In this document: one piece after another, positions 36,559 to 49,400 of the stretch
Layout: each line of letters starts with the position of its first letter
How positions within the stretch are numbered: the stretch's first letter is position 1
Source: Hydractinia symbiolongicarpus
Taxonomy: Eukaryota > Cnidaria > Hydrozoa > Anthoathecata > Hydractiniidae
NCBI RefSeq assembly: GCF_029227915.1
Contig: NC_079881.1
Span: 6,014,001-6,078,000, forward strand
Direction of reading: 5' to 3'
DNA length: 64,000 nucleotides
Position numbers and translations under genes: made by a program
The notes under the pieces: generated by a model
What the model was told of the DNA's origin: nothing
The model's input: the letters and a program-made list of their open reading frames with translations, nothing else
The model's database searches: none

Positions 36559-38622
36559 CAAAAAAACTTCATTGCACCTTTAGCTAAGTACAGTCGAACC
36601 GTTTTGTTAGGCATAATAACATTTTCCATAAAAACTTTGTCACAACTTCAGTTTAAATAAAAATACTGGAAACAGCCTGTTTTTTTTAAAAAAAAGAATA
36701 GTTATATATAGTCTTTCAGTAAAAATAGCTTCAACGACAAAAGGAAATAAATGACGCATAGTTTTACAATTGTTAGGAAGAAAAGAAAACCCCCAGTGAA
36801 AAGATAGTCTTGGGCAAGGTTAAGGGGTTGATTGACACCACAAAAAAATTGGTAGATTATCATAGTTAATAGAACGTGGTATGATGCAGCCACTCTCTTC
36901 GTTCAATGTTTTAATGTAATCCCGCTATAAGTATATTTGCTATAGGTTACTTCTTACGATAAAGCAATGTGTTTTTTAATATATTCAACACTTTTACACT
37001 ACTTATAAGGGCTCTATACACTGATTGAAAAATAAAAAAAAATTGCATGTTTAAATTCTTTATGGATTCATGTGCACGATTTGTAGCATGCATTTTGTTT
37101 TCTTCATGAAATTCCCAGCATGCACACTCATCATCATGCACGCAATTTACAAGGGCATGCTAGCTGAAAGAACAACACTTCCTGGGTAACGATATAGTTA
37201 TGTCATATGTGTGGTCTAAATTTGCTAAAAATATTAAAAAAAGTGGAAAGAGAAGGGAATAGTCTAACCAGTGAAACCCAAACACTGGAGGTTTTGTAAC
37301 TCTTATCTTTGACTAGAATTGAATTTTTTTCACATGCATATTTAAATTACTTTGTTTTACTTGTTGCTGATCTCGAATGAGTGTATTCTCTAGTGTCCAG
37401 TAGTATTATAAAGTCGGTTTGCAAAAATGTGCTAATTTTGGAGAAAACCTTTTTGCAGCCGTAGTCGGAAATGACAACAGGATAATTGCCATTGATCCCT
37501 CATTAATAGTTATTTTGTTGCAACAACAACATAGAAATAGGCCATACAAAATATTGAAAATATAATTCCCAATTTTAAGAATTTTTTGGTTAGAATGATT
37601 TGCAAAGACAGCATTCCGATTCTCGAATTGTATTTATATTTCTAAACTAATGTTACAAAATGGCATCATTGTTCTTTGAAAACCTTTAAAAACTACAAGT
37701 CTCATGCTTTCCAGCGCAACATTACATTGTTTTTCTTTCGAATATTGTTTGACATGTTTTCTGTCTGTCTCAAAACAGCGTAATAATGTCATGATAAAAG
37801 TTAAATATGTATATATACAAAGTTTTGGCTTTTGTAGGAGATATATACTAAATATGAAAAAACTACTAATATATAATTATTCAATTATATATGTAACTAG
37901 ATATATATATTTTCAATACAGGCTAAGTTTTTTTTGAGATGGAAGTTCCCTGCAGTGACGCAATCTCTTGGCAAATAATATCTTGTGATTTGTTACCTAT
38001 ACTGTTAACTAGATTTGGTTATCTCCTGGCTGATCTCATCTTTTTTCTGCCATAAAAGGAACAGTCATTTGAATAGGAAAGCACCAAGATTCTGCAAGAG
38101 GTGGCCTATAGCTGGACTGGAGCTATAGACAAGTTTCATCATGAAAGTTGTTGTTTGCAATACGCAGACATCTTACCCAAATAAACAGGCAAAATAATGC
38201 AGGCAGTAAGTCATGTACCAGTCCACTTAAAACTTTAAAATTATACTATAACTTACATGTATTGAAAAGATGCTAGTGTTGTAGTAGCCACAATATAATT
38301 TAACCATACTTCGATTGTTAAACCATAATTTGACTTTCTTTACTTAAGGTCTGCATTTTGCCTGTCAATTTTTCTGATTTTTTCACGGATGCGCAAGAAT
38401 CCCCCAAAAAAGAAAGCATTTACGTTCCTTAAACGTTGGATTCAGTAATGTCAGGGACAACCAAGTCTGTAACAGGAAAGTTAGCTGATAAAGGATATAT
38501 ATGGTAGGTACAGCTTAATTCTGTCTCTTCAACGTCAGCTCAGTGCTCGTTTTTAAGTCCAAGGGGTGCATATTGGAGCCTGACATAAATGTTAACAGCA
38601 GTAAGGCAGTTACTGTTATATC

Positions 38623-38815
38623 CACGTCAAAGTAATTCACATTAACGACAGAAATGATTGGAAAAATGAGAGAACAGATAAAAATGAAAAATTCAGTCAA
38701 AGTTATTTCCCGCCATATTTCTGTATATACATTTTACTCGCTTGCCCAAAAACTTTATGTGCCGTATCCACTGATGAACGCCCCTTCTCTCTTTTAAACG
38801 CCCGTAAATAAACGC
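38623..38815 (+). repeat. Dispersed repeat, copy A
   Basis: Very similar to 41490-41690 in the same orientation, including a common stretch gttatttcccgccatatttc and cattttactcgcttgcc, then gatgaacgc. The copies are diverged by point changes and small indels. Confidence 0.75.
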
Positions 38816-39170
38816 CCCCTCCTAAATAAGAACCCCCTAAAAATCAAAGTAATAACACAAATGACAAGTGTTCACGAGCGAGTATGAACAAAACTTGGAA
38901 ACTTATCAACCTTTTTTTTCACTGTATGATGAAATTCCAATGTTTACTACTTAATATGGAAACAACTTGGAGGTTCATGTTGAAGAGGCCAACACTCCCT
39001 TCAACTTTTTGGATGAAGAAATGCAGAAGAAGACGACGGTATTGATATCACTTAGAAAACCATTAAAACTAAAAAAATCAAAATAAATGTTAGAATACAA
39101 CACCGACATTAAAATAAACGCCTTAAAAGTTGAAAAAGTAAATAAGCCTGGGCGTTTGTTAAAAGAAGGA
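38785..39170. repeat. Repeat with inverted AAACGCC / GGCGTTT ends
   Basis: Clusters of aaacgccc and aataaacgcccc at the left face gggcgtttgtt at the right. A related palindromic block (cgaataaacgcccggggcgtttatt) occurs at 54059-54083. The limits and family are uncertain. Confidence 0.4.
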
Positions 39171-41489
39171 TGGAGTTACGGTATGCTCATTTTTGTTCCG
39201 CGGCTTTTTAGCCGATATTACGGAGATAAGTGCAGTACGGAATTTCAACTAGCTGAGAATGGTTTAAGAAATAAATCAAAACTATGAATACTTTGAAAAT
39301 AATTTATAAACAACTTTCTATAACTTACTTGTTTCATAATTCATGATTAGGAACTTTAACTTATTTTTTTGCTTCCATTTCTTCCTTCTTTGTTCCTATG
39401 CTTAGTGGCGATGGAGTCTAAGCGTCTGTCAACACTGTTATTCATTGGTAAACAACAGCATTAAACGATGTAAACTGAACCACGGACCTTAGATTGCAAA
39501 GCGATTAATTAGAACCACTATGTCCATGCTGATTTTTTATAATAGCCACCACTTGCGCTAAAGACAAGTTGGTAGAATTGGTGTCAGCCATGGACAGGTT
39601 TCGCGGTTTACAGCGATGTGATCGCTTTAATGTTACGGCTTTATCCGCTAAATTTATTTTTTAATCAGGTAGTTTCGCTAAAACAGACTTTATGGAAACG
39701 TCAATAGCCATTCTTTTAGGCAGTTTTGGAAAGAGATATCTTGATTAGTTTTGTCCACGATCTAGATAAGGCAAGACCAAACAAGCCCCATCGTAAACAT
39801 ATTAATTCTGCCAGGTGTCGTTGGTAAAGTTAATTGGGATTTATCCCACGAAAACAACGAATTTTATTCAACAAGTCACTCAAGCTCACATATCCAGTGT
39901 TTTTAGCAGTCGGCCACTCGTAATCCAATGAACAAGTTCATAATCAATATGAAAATTACTTCGTCTATCTATAAGAACAGCATTGACCAATCATGCTGTT
40001 CCTAGTGGCAAGAGTGTTTATTAATGGTGTAGAACATGGCGCCTTTTTCCCAAAGCTCTGCACATAATTATAATAAAAAACGCAAAAAATGCGAAACAAT
40101 TTTTACAATAAAATGTAAGTTTTTTGATACAGAGTTCTTAGAAGCTGTGTTAATACAATTTGCGTATAAATATATAGTTAATAAAATTTTGCATCTCTAT
40201 TTACTTTGAGGATTGTCTTATTTGTGCCCAAGTAAATAGGATGGAAAACACTGAATTTTACATTTTGGGAAATGCATGCATTATTTGGCTGATCTCCCCC
40301 CCCCCCCAGCGTTATCGACGAGTCGGCACCCTTTACTTGGATTTTCAAAAACGTCGACCCCATATAAAAAAATCTCTGTTTACAACCCATTTTTCCCCTT
40401 TATATATTTCTTAAAGAAAAGCACTGTCAACAAGTGATTTTCTTTTTATCAGCATATAACTGATAGTTAAAAAAAGTGGTGAGAATACGATCATCTCCAT
40501 ACGGCCCCTTTTAAACTGGCTATGTTCTAAAACTTAAAAACATAAGATAATAAGATAGGATTACATGACTCTATAAAAACCTTAGCCCGTTCTTAAAACT
40601 TTTGCAGAAGCTATTTAGCTTTGGATGTTTACTATGTCTAAATGTCCACTATGATCAACTCAAACGGACATCTTTATATTTAAAACGAACGAAACAACAT
40701 CCTTTTTTGATTTCAATTTATAACTATTACGCTTATTTGTTTCAAATTTTTGGATTTGTCGAAATCAGTTTCTTTAAATTTCAGGATGTAAGAAAGAAAA
40801 AACAATTATACACAACTAAATTTTCCAATTCAATAAATTGAATTTAAGAAAATGGACTGTGTATCGTCAGTAATTTTGTATTATATGCGACTAAATATTT
40901 CCTTTTGCTCAAATTGATAAAATAAAAAAAAAATTAGTATAAGAGACTACAATTAAGGACAAAAAATATGGCCAAACCATTAAAAATAGTGAAAATATTA
41001 CCTGTAGCCCCTCTTCTCCCCACTATCAATGTTTTCTTTGTGTGTCATGCACTGAATTTCGTTGAAACATTGATATAGGGGGGCAGGGAGACAGTTTCTG
41101 CATAATGAGCTTGTATTTTTGTTGCTTGGCCACATATTTATGTGCCTGATTGTAGCTCAATGGCTTGTGAAAGAATTCACTTGGTTAGGGAGGAAAACAT
41201 AGAATGTGGTAATGTCAGAAATTTAATAAAACTGTTGTGTAGAGCTTGAAATCATATGCTTTTGACGAACGATTAAAGATATTGCGTTTTAAAGAATTTT
41301 GATGATTCCATAAATCATAATCAATAATAAGGGATATTGTCCCAGATTTGAGGAATTGTGGTCGCCGATAACCTGGGCGCAGGGATAATTCATCACTCTG
41401 TTTATACTGAAATTGTGTTCTCATCCTCTCCCCGTCCCGACTGTTGGTTAATGGGAGGATGAGTATCTTGTTCTCTCGTTAGCTACTGT

Positions 41490-41690
41490 TACATAAACGT
41501 CAAATTAATTCGAATTAACGGCAGAAATGTTTGACAAATGAAAAAACAGAAAGATTCAGTCTCAGCAAAGTTATTTCCCGCCATATTTCTGTATATACAT
41601 TTTACTCGCTTGCCTCAAACCTGTATGTGCCATAACTGATGAACGCACCTTTTTTCTTTTAAATGCACCCTAATAAACGAACTTCATTGA
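41490..41690 (+). repeat. Dispersed repeat, copy B
   Basis: Partner of 38623-38815, in the same orientation and about 2.9 kb away. Confidence 0.75.
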
Positions 41691-42938
41691 ACTTCTACAA
41701 AGCCATTATAATCAAATCATCAATTATACATAATAGGATTTCCATAATGAAATTTTCGAGATCAATTTTTTTAAAATTATGTGAAATCTATAATTTTGAT
41801 ATATTCGGTTGTATTGTGGGTAATTTAACAAAGTTAGCTATGATTATTACTTTGATTGATTATTACATTGATTTTCCCCATCTTTCTCTGTTTTAAGTTC
41901 CACTTCATAACGTTTAGGTCATTGAAAACTCTGGATTGCTAATTGCGATATTTTAGGCCGCAGGGGTTCTTGTGTTTTGATCTAAACACAACAAGTTTTG
42001 CAATACTTAGGTAGTTTAGTATTGAAAATATCAGAGCGTGACACATACCTTAAGAAGCCCGTAATTAACATGGTGTTTTCTCTCTAACATAGAAAGCCTT
42101 AGCCCTGTAATCTGTTTCCATCCTTATATTCAGAACCTAATTCTGTCCTTCAAGCAGTTGACGAAACCGTGCAATGTGTAAGCTATAAGCCAATTTGATC
42201 CAATTAAATTTATTTTTTATGTAAAAGTGCACAAAGTTTGTTAAACATCTTTTGATCACGCTTGTCAGAAGAATCCCACAAAATGGCAGAATGTATTTAT
42301 GGCATATTTCTAAATGTGTTACGTTATATCGAGGAGGATAGACAATTTTCCTAGGTTATATGAATGAACGTTGCCTTCATTAAACAGGATGAGGCACAGA
42401 AATGGCCAAGTTGAGCATAGGATTATTAAGTCCAGGTAGATTCTTGTTTATATGTTTTTGTCATGTCCACTTCCATATGCTTTATATAAATCACCCATTT
42501 TTTGGATCTCAAATTTGACGTCAATTTGTAGTCGTTTAACAAGGGATATTGGATTGAGAAAGTGATTCACAGGAATCAGAAATATCTCTTGAAATCACTT
42601 GTTACTTTAGTACCATAACATAAGATTGTTTTACCATTTTAAAAAAAGCATCCGACCTAATTGAACTCCTATAATAGTCAAAAATGCTAGATGTAAAAAC
42701 TTAAACGACATTTTCAGAATTTTAGATCTGCTGGGTAAGAATAAAGCATACGAAATATGTTATTTTTTTTATTCAAAATCAATATTTTGTAATTTATCTA
42801 ATTACATTGGTTGCCATGATAAATACATACACGACAGAATTACAAGAATATTATTAAACAATAATATGTTATTAAAAATCAAGTCTAGAATTAAACAAAA
42901 CTCTTAGTTATTACTTAGCACGTATATAAGAAAACTGA

Positions 42939-43191
42939 TCAGTGGGCCGTGAATAAATCCACGGTTGCGCCTGTCCTTTATCTACCGTATTTTGTATGTC
43001 CCGCTACTGCGGTTACCATTTTGCGCGACAGACAGACAGGCGTATAAGAGTATTGTAGTATAGACTAGTCTGAAGCCCGTAATTAAAGCGCGGGTTCGCC
43101 CGCTCTTTAAATATCGCATTTTGTGTTTCCGTAACACGACTATTTTCTCTCGCACAAACAGAAAGACAGAATACGGCGATTACTAAAGAGA
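42939..43191 (-). mobile_element. Two Helitron-like elements in head-to-tail tandem
   Basis: On the minus strand, unit 1 (43191-43065) starts TCTCTTTAGTAATCGCCG and ends in GACTAG. Unit 2 (43064-42939) follows without a gap, starting TCTATACTACAATAC, and ends with a hairpin (CCGTGGATTTATTCACGG) and CTGA. The shared layout with 29471-29622 and 58572-59100 supports one family. Confidence 0.65.
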
Positions 43192-43423
43192 TGTAACAGG
43201 AAGTTTATTAAAAAATCGCAGATTTAGCTCAATACTTATTTAGTTGCGAGCGTTAAATGTAACTGTATTAAACGCACCAGATCTTTTGGTGTTTGAAATA
43301 AAAATTATTTAAAACACGAAACTACAACGTCTAAAAAATTATTTCTTAGTGGTTGCTACAGTACAAACAAGGTTGTGTTTTTATTTAACTATTTCAGAAC
43401 TACAAAAATGTACTCTTCACCCT

Positions 43424-46400
43424 TTAAAGTTTCTTTCTTCCATCTGTTGGTACCAAATTATACCAATACTCTTTGTTAGCTCTAGAAATTTAATGGTAAT
43501 AAAACGTACAAATTTAAGGAACTTTTCTTTATTTTTATCTATAACCAAAATTTAATTTTACATAAAGTTTTCATCTATGTAGCAAAAGCAATAGATCTTT
43601 CCCGAATTTCCTATTTATGCCAAACTAAAGGCGTCGATACTAAAAATGATTCCCATCCCTAAGTTTTTTATCAAAAGGTAGAACACATTACCTAATTTCG
43701 TAAATATTTCTGTTGGGGTAAAAGTTAAGGCCAAACCCTTCATATAGCCGAGCTTTCTAAGAATAGCCTCGTTTTCAAAATAATAATTTTTTTAAATATA
43801 AATAAAATCCAACCAGAATATTATATTGCTCTGAAAACTTCAGTTTTGACATGATAATTTGATATTCTATCTGAATATCCTTATTTGAAAAGCATAGAAT
43901 CATTATAAAATTTTGGATGACGTCATAATTATTATAATTTTTGAAATTCGGGAAATTTGTATTGGTATCAACATCACGCGAGATGGCATATGTGGCAAAC
44001 CTTTACTTTTGACTAGGAGCAAAAGGTAAAATTAATGCTAAAATGATTTTACATAGCATTATACTAGGCACTAAGTTTCGTTTCAAATCCGTGAAAATTA
44101 TCAGAGGCTGCAGACATTCGCAGCTAGAATTTTTCATCTTACTTGACTTCACGACAAATATGTAATTATCAACAACAATTGAATGTTTCAACGTAACACA
44201 TACCTGTCACGAACTATGGGATTGTGATGGTGTTTCAATGAACTAGCATAAAGTCCGCGGCTGTTCTTAGGTAAACGTCCTCTTTCCTTGTGCAACTGAA
44301 AAGAAAAATACTTCTGCTTCTCCATATTCTATAATTTTACGTTCGTACTTAAAAACATTACAATCTCATTCGCGTCACATAACTGTTAACATTGTTTCTA
44401 CGACGCGACTCTACGAAGTCAATAGAACAATATCTTGGTAGTCTCGGCTTGTAGATTTTTGCATCTTTTGAGAAGAACTGATCGATCGATTAAAAGACTT
44501 AAAGTTATAGGCAACTTCGTTTTGCTTTTCAATACCTAGTTTGATATCTCGTTGCAAAACACTTGCACATGATCACCGCCAGAGTGGCACCAATAATATT
44601 CACCGCGTCGTTATAACATGGAAAAATCAAAATTTCCTGCGGATGGAACGTTTTCCCAGATTAAAAGAGTCACAAATGTTTCTCACCTCTTCAGCCAGTG
44701 CTCTGATATGGTATGGTTCAAAGCCACAACAGCCCCCTATAAATCGCACGCCGGCTTCATAAGCTCGTCTTGCAAATTTGTGAGCATCCCAACGTGATAT
44801 TAACCGAGATTCTAATGCTATATTAAATAAAACGAGTTTAAACCTTTTTTTCCAAATAGAAGAAAAACCGATAAAACATGTAAAGTTCACGCACCCTCTT
44901 TTGCAAATTTTAAGGCCAATCTATTTTCTGCGGTTAAAGACGACCTACTGGACTTTTCAAAAATTATTTTTTTATTAATTTACCAGCAAAGAATATCAGC
45001 AAAAACATGTAGCTGCTTCTGTTAGAGTAAATGTTTTACCTAAAGAACACTCTGGTAGATTCTCAAAACCCTCTTTTCCAGCATCAGCTGTGCGAAATCC
45101 TACAGGTTGACAAAGCCAATGTTTTGACAGTCCTTCTTTTTCCACAGCTTTTTTCATTCGAATCATTGTATCCAAACTCATGTCTGGACTAAATCGACAA
45201 TTAGTGCCAATAATATCGGCTCCTAAATTGGAAAAACATAAAAATATTTATACATTAAAGTTTTTTTTTTTCTTAAAGTATCAATGCTCTGGAATGCCAA
45301 TGAATCCAAGTGAACTGCATTTAGCCATATGCTATCAAATTGTAGCAACAATTGTTATACATTCTTGTATTACATTTGTCATTTGATTACCATGCTTTAA
45401 CATTTATTTTCATCCTTGTAATCTTTGTAAGCTATGTTGATAAAACATTAGCATCTGTTTCTAAAATACCCAAATATACCCAAATATACCCAAATATACT
45501 CAAATATACCCAAATATACCCAAATATACCAAAATATACCCAATTTAAACTGTATGTAATCGAATGTGACGCTCCATCGCAGAACGAATAATACTCAAAC
45601 TCAAATAAGGTTCCAACTTACATCAACTTGACATGTCCAGGGGGAAGGGGTGTAAGCAAGAGGGGTACGACGATTGGTTACCCTCACGCTACCTCGACTA
45701 ATATTTTTACCCTGATTAAGGTTAACGTTTTCCTGTCTTGTTTAAAGTCAATCATATCGGTTGAGGCTGAAAACAAAAGTTCAAGCGCTTAAAATTATCG
45801 TGATTGTGCCATCAAACAACACTTGGTTAAGGATATTCGCTACGCAAAAACTGCGTGACAATGGTTACAGCTGGTTTTGCTATTGCGAAAACGGTTTAAA
45901 CATATTTTCTGTGCATCAAACATGATATAGACATGGTTTATGAGGTGTAACAAAAACAAGCTTTTCATAGAGCATAGGAATTTAAACCTTGTTACCTGTC
46001 CTAGCAAGTCTTATACCACATTCTTCTACTGTAATATCATTAAAGTCACCAAGTGGTCCAATGCAAAGGGAAATAGCCACGGGCATGCCTGTTCTTTTCA
46101 TCACTTCAACTGCCCATTCAGCTTCTTCGACATAGCTAAAGTACTAAAAATTATTTTCCACATTTAGTTAATGGACAAATTGTATGCTTAAAATTGCACA
46201 CATTTTCACAATATTATATTTTAAATTACATGTTCAATCCTTTTTTTAAATTCGGCTATGTTTTAACAAACCTCTGCCATTAACAAATCCATATTTTGCG
46301 ATTTGAATACATCAACTTGCGCTTGAAACTCCTTTTGAACTTTCTCTTTTCCTAAATTTGCTGTATACGAGCTAGTTGGTGATATTGGGCCTGCTACCAG

Positions 46401-49400
46401 ACAGTTATATTCTTTAGCAACTTCATTAGCCAGTCTACAGCCAGCTTCACTAACTTCTTTAGCCTAGTAGAAATTGAATTTGTATATATTTTTGTTGTTA
46501 TATACTAGCAAAGCCTGAAAGGTCGGTTTGATATTTCAGTTTGAATATTTTAAAGTAACTCCGTGACAGTCGAGGAAATAAAATTTAGATTTACTTACCA
46601 CGAGTTTAGTATCATTTGATCTACTTCTATTTAAATTATCATCAGTTCCATTGAATGCAAAGGCTTCCAGTATGTCAGCACCACTCAGTGCAAATTCACG
46701 ATGAAGTTCCGTTACTACATGAAAGTATCAAGTTTAACTTCTACTATCGAATTCAGACATTGATTTTTTGTGATTTTTTTTTTAAGATGTAAGTACAATA
46801 AAGTTACAAAAATAATTACAAAGTGTTAAAAGATTGAAAATAAAGATATTATAAAGAAAATAAAGATATTATATCAGAAACAGTGAAATCTGTGATTTAA
46901 CTTTAGTGTTCCAGAGATAATTACCTGAGCGGTTTTCCCGCTGGCAATTTTTCTACCAGTCCATCATCTTTTCACCACTTGGAAAGGTGATGCACTCAAG
47001 GCGTAGTCGCAGACTGACAGTTGGAGGGGCGAGATTGTAAAGTGTGTAATGCGTTAATTATATTTATTACATGTGTATTATTTACGGCGTGGTTACCAAA
47101 GTGTTGGTGATATGGGTAGTATGGTTAATATATAGACCAGATTTAAAGGAAAAATGGATTTGGCGAAAGAAATTCTTTATTCCGAATGATTTTGTATTAA
47201 GTCGTTTTACAACACAGCTGTTCCGTATTTTATCACTTAAGGGTCCGGGTACTTAACAGGTGCCAGGGTTGCAAGGGCCGAAAGAAACACAAGTATAATT
47301 GGTTAAATCTTACCTGCGCTAGGATGCTCAACAACTACTTCCGGTGTATAAGGACCCGCGGTGACGTATCCTCTTCGCTCAAAGGCATGCGTGTACCCTC
47401 CATCGCAGATGATAACCTCTCCGGCATTTAATCGTTCCAAAATTGTTTGTTTCTAAAGGAAACAACAGCGTATTGTTATTCAAGTCTGATTACATCTAAG
47501 ACGCAGATGTGTGCCATTTATTGGAAAGTCATTTGCCTTAAAAATTGCAACTTTTTACCGCCAGTCACGTTTAAGAAGGATACTTAGACTCATTCTGAGG
47601 GCGTTTATTGATAGGAAACTAAAAACAATTTTTTTAAATTCCTGCCCTATTGTGGCGTATTTGTCATATCTTTGAAATTATAAAGAAATCCTGCCATGTT
47701 TTTTTAAACAGAAAAGCCTGTTGGTAGCAATCCCAAGGAAAACTATGTGCTATATATGTGTGCACTTTGAAGAGACTTGGGTACTAGAGTACATCCATTT
47801 TTTCAGAAAGCTTTCCCTAACGTGGTATTGGTACATTCGAGACAGCGAATTAATATAAAAATATATGCCCTTCTTATATTAGTGAAAGGTATGTTCGAGA
47901 TAATAGAGAAGAAGAAGAGAATTTTTTCTGTAAGACCTGAAAAATATGTCCCGTACGGAAAGTGTCTGCTATAGAAGCAGGTGCCCGCTAGACAGAACTT
48001 TTTATGCTGCGAGTTTGCACCTTTTTGCATACTTTTTTTTACTTATTTGGAGCAAATGAATGATCTTACGGTTTTATCGAAGAAGTTACCACAGCAATCT
48101 TATAAGCTGTGCTCCTCGAACCTAAATATTAAACAAAAGGGGTTTTTACTGCAAAATATTTTAATTTTCTGATTGCGTTCAACTAGAAATGCCATTGGTA
48201 TAGTATTATTGCTTTCCGACGTCGCCGGTGATAGAAATAGAGTATTAAAGTATTAACATGATCTCTGTACGGACTGCAACAAACAAAGTATTCTTAAAGT
48301 AGACCAAGAAAGTCCCTGACCTGGCTGGGCTAGAACATCTTTGATCAAAACTTTCACTAAAACACTATTCTCGAATTAAGCTCTAGACTTGTGGTGTGTT
48401 TGGTTACAAAGAGTCCAGTGTATTGTGAATAAATTTATAATCAAATATGTTTTTAAATATCTAGTGGCTTTTACTCCAGTTTGTCTTGTTTAATGGATGA
48501 TTCTATATTTTTCTACAAACTTCAACAACACGTCAAATATTAGTGTTTCATTAAAAAATAATATTGATAGTGCTAAAACAACATAACCACTGAAAGCAAT
48601 TAAAATGGTTTTACTTATAGCTCAGGCTGAGTTTATACTGGAATTACACTTTTGCTGCTCCTTCTCGTACTATTATTTTTAAAATTACTAATAAAGTAAT
48701 CGCCAATGTTTAAAGTTTTCTTTTTTTTCTGTCATCTCTTTTCAAATAACAATTTTTAGTACTGAGTTATCTTTAAAATGGGGAAATCGTTGTGTATGTT
48801 TCACCGGGCTAATACAAAAAAATCTGTTTACTGCACAACTTTAATAATTTTTAATCCGGGTCGAGACCAGCCCGACTGTGACTTATAAACACATACAATA
48901 AAATTAACCACAGGCAGGGCCAAATTTATCTGGAGACTCAGTCTGTGAAATTCGAGCTGTAAATTCCCTCTTTACCCTACGATTAAGTAATATTAGGAAA
49001 AAAAATCCAAACAATAAACAAGTCAACAAGGCTAAAGCATTTACAATTTCTTCTTGGCAAACTCGCTTAACAGGATTTTTCTACCTTATATTCTCTTAAA
49101 ATATGACAAGACAGACCACGAGGTTTATTTGAAAACACAAATTGACACACCCCCTCTGGACTGACGCCACAATCTTGTTCAAATGTTGTTTCGAAAACTC
49201 TTTCTTCGTCAGGAGAATTAATCTTTCTCGAATTTTTCTAATTGGAGGTGTTATTGTCTTCAATCCATACAAAAAATTTTCATATAGTGAATTAATAGAA
49301 AACCAGCTAGCATATACTTGATAATTTGTTACCGATCAGTTAATAAAAGGTGACAATAAAATGTGTCATAGTAATGCTTAGGAGAATAATGTGACGGATA

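Larger units (their letters stand above)
36296..43423. other. Intergenic between LIG1 and BHMT, repeats only
   Basis: No supported gene. The interval is upstream of LIG1 and downstream of BHMT. It holds a 21-bp-arm hairpin (36502-36558), a duplicated ~190-bp segment (38623-38815 and 41490-41690), an 'aaacgccc' inverted-end repeat (about 38785-39170), a poly-C run near 40296 and tandem Helitron-like elements (42939-43191). Confidence 0.5.
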
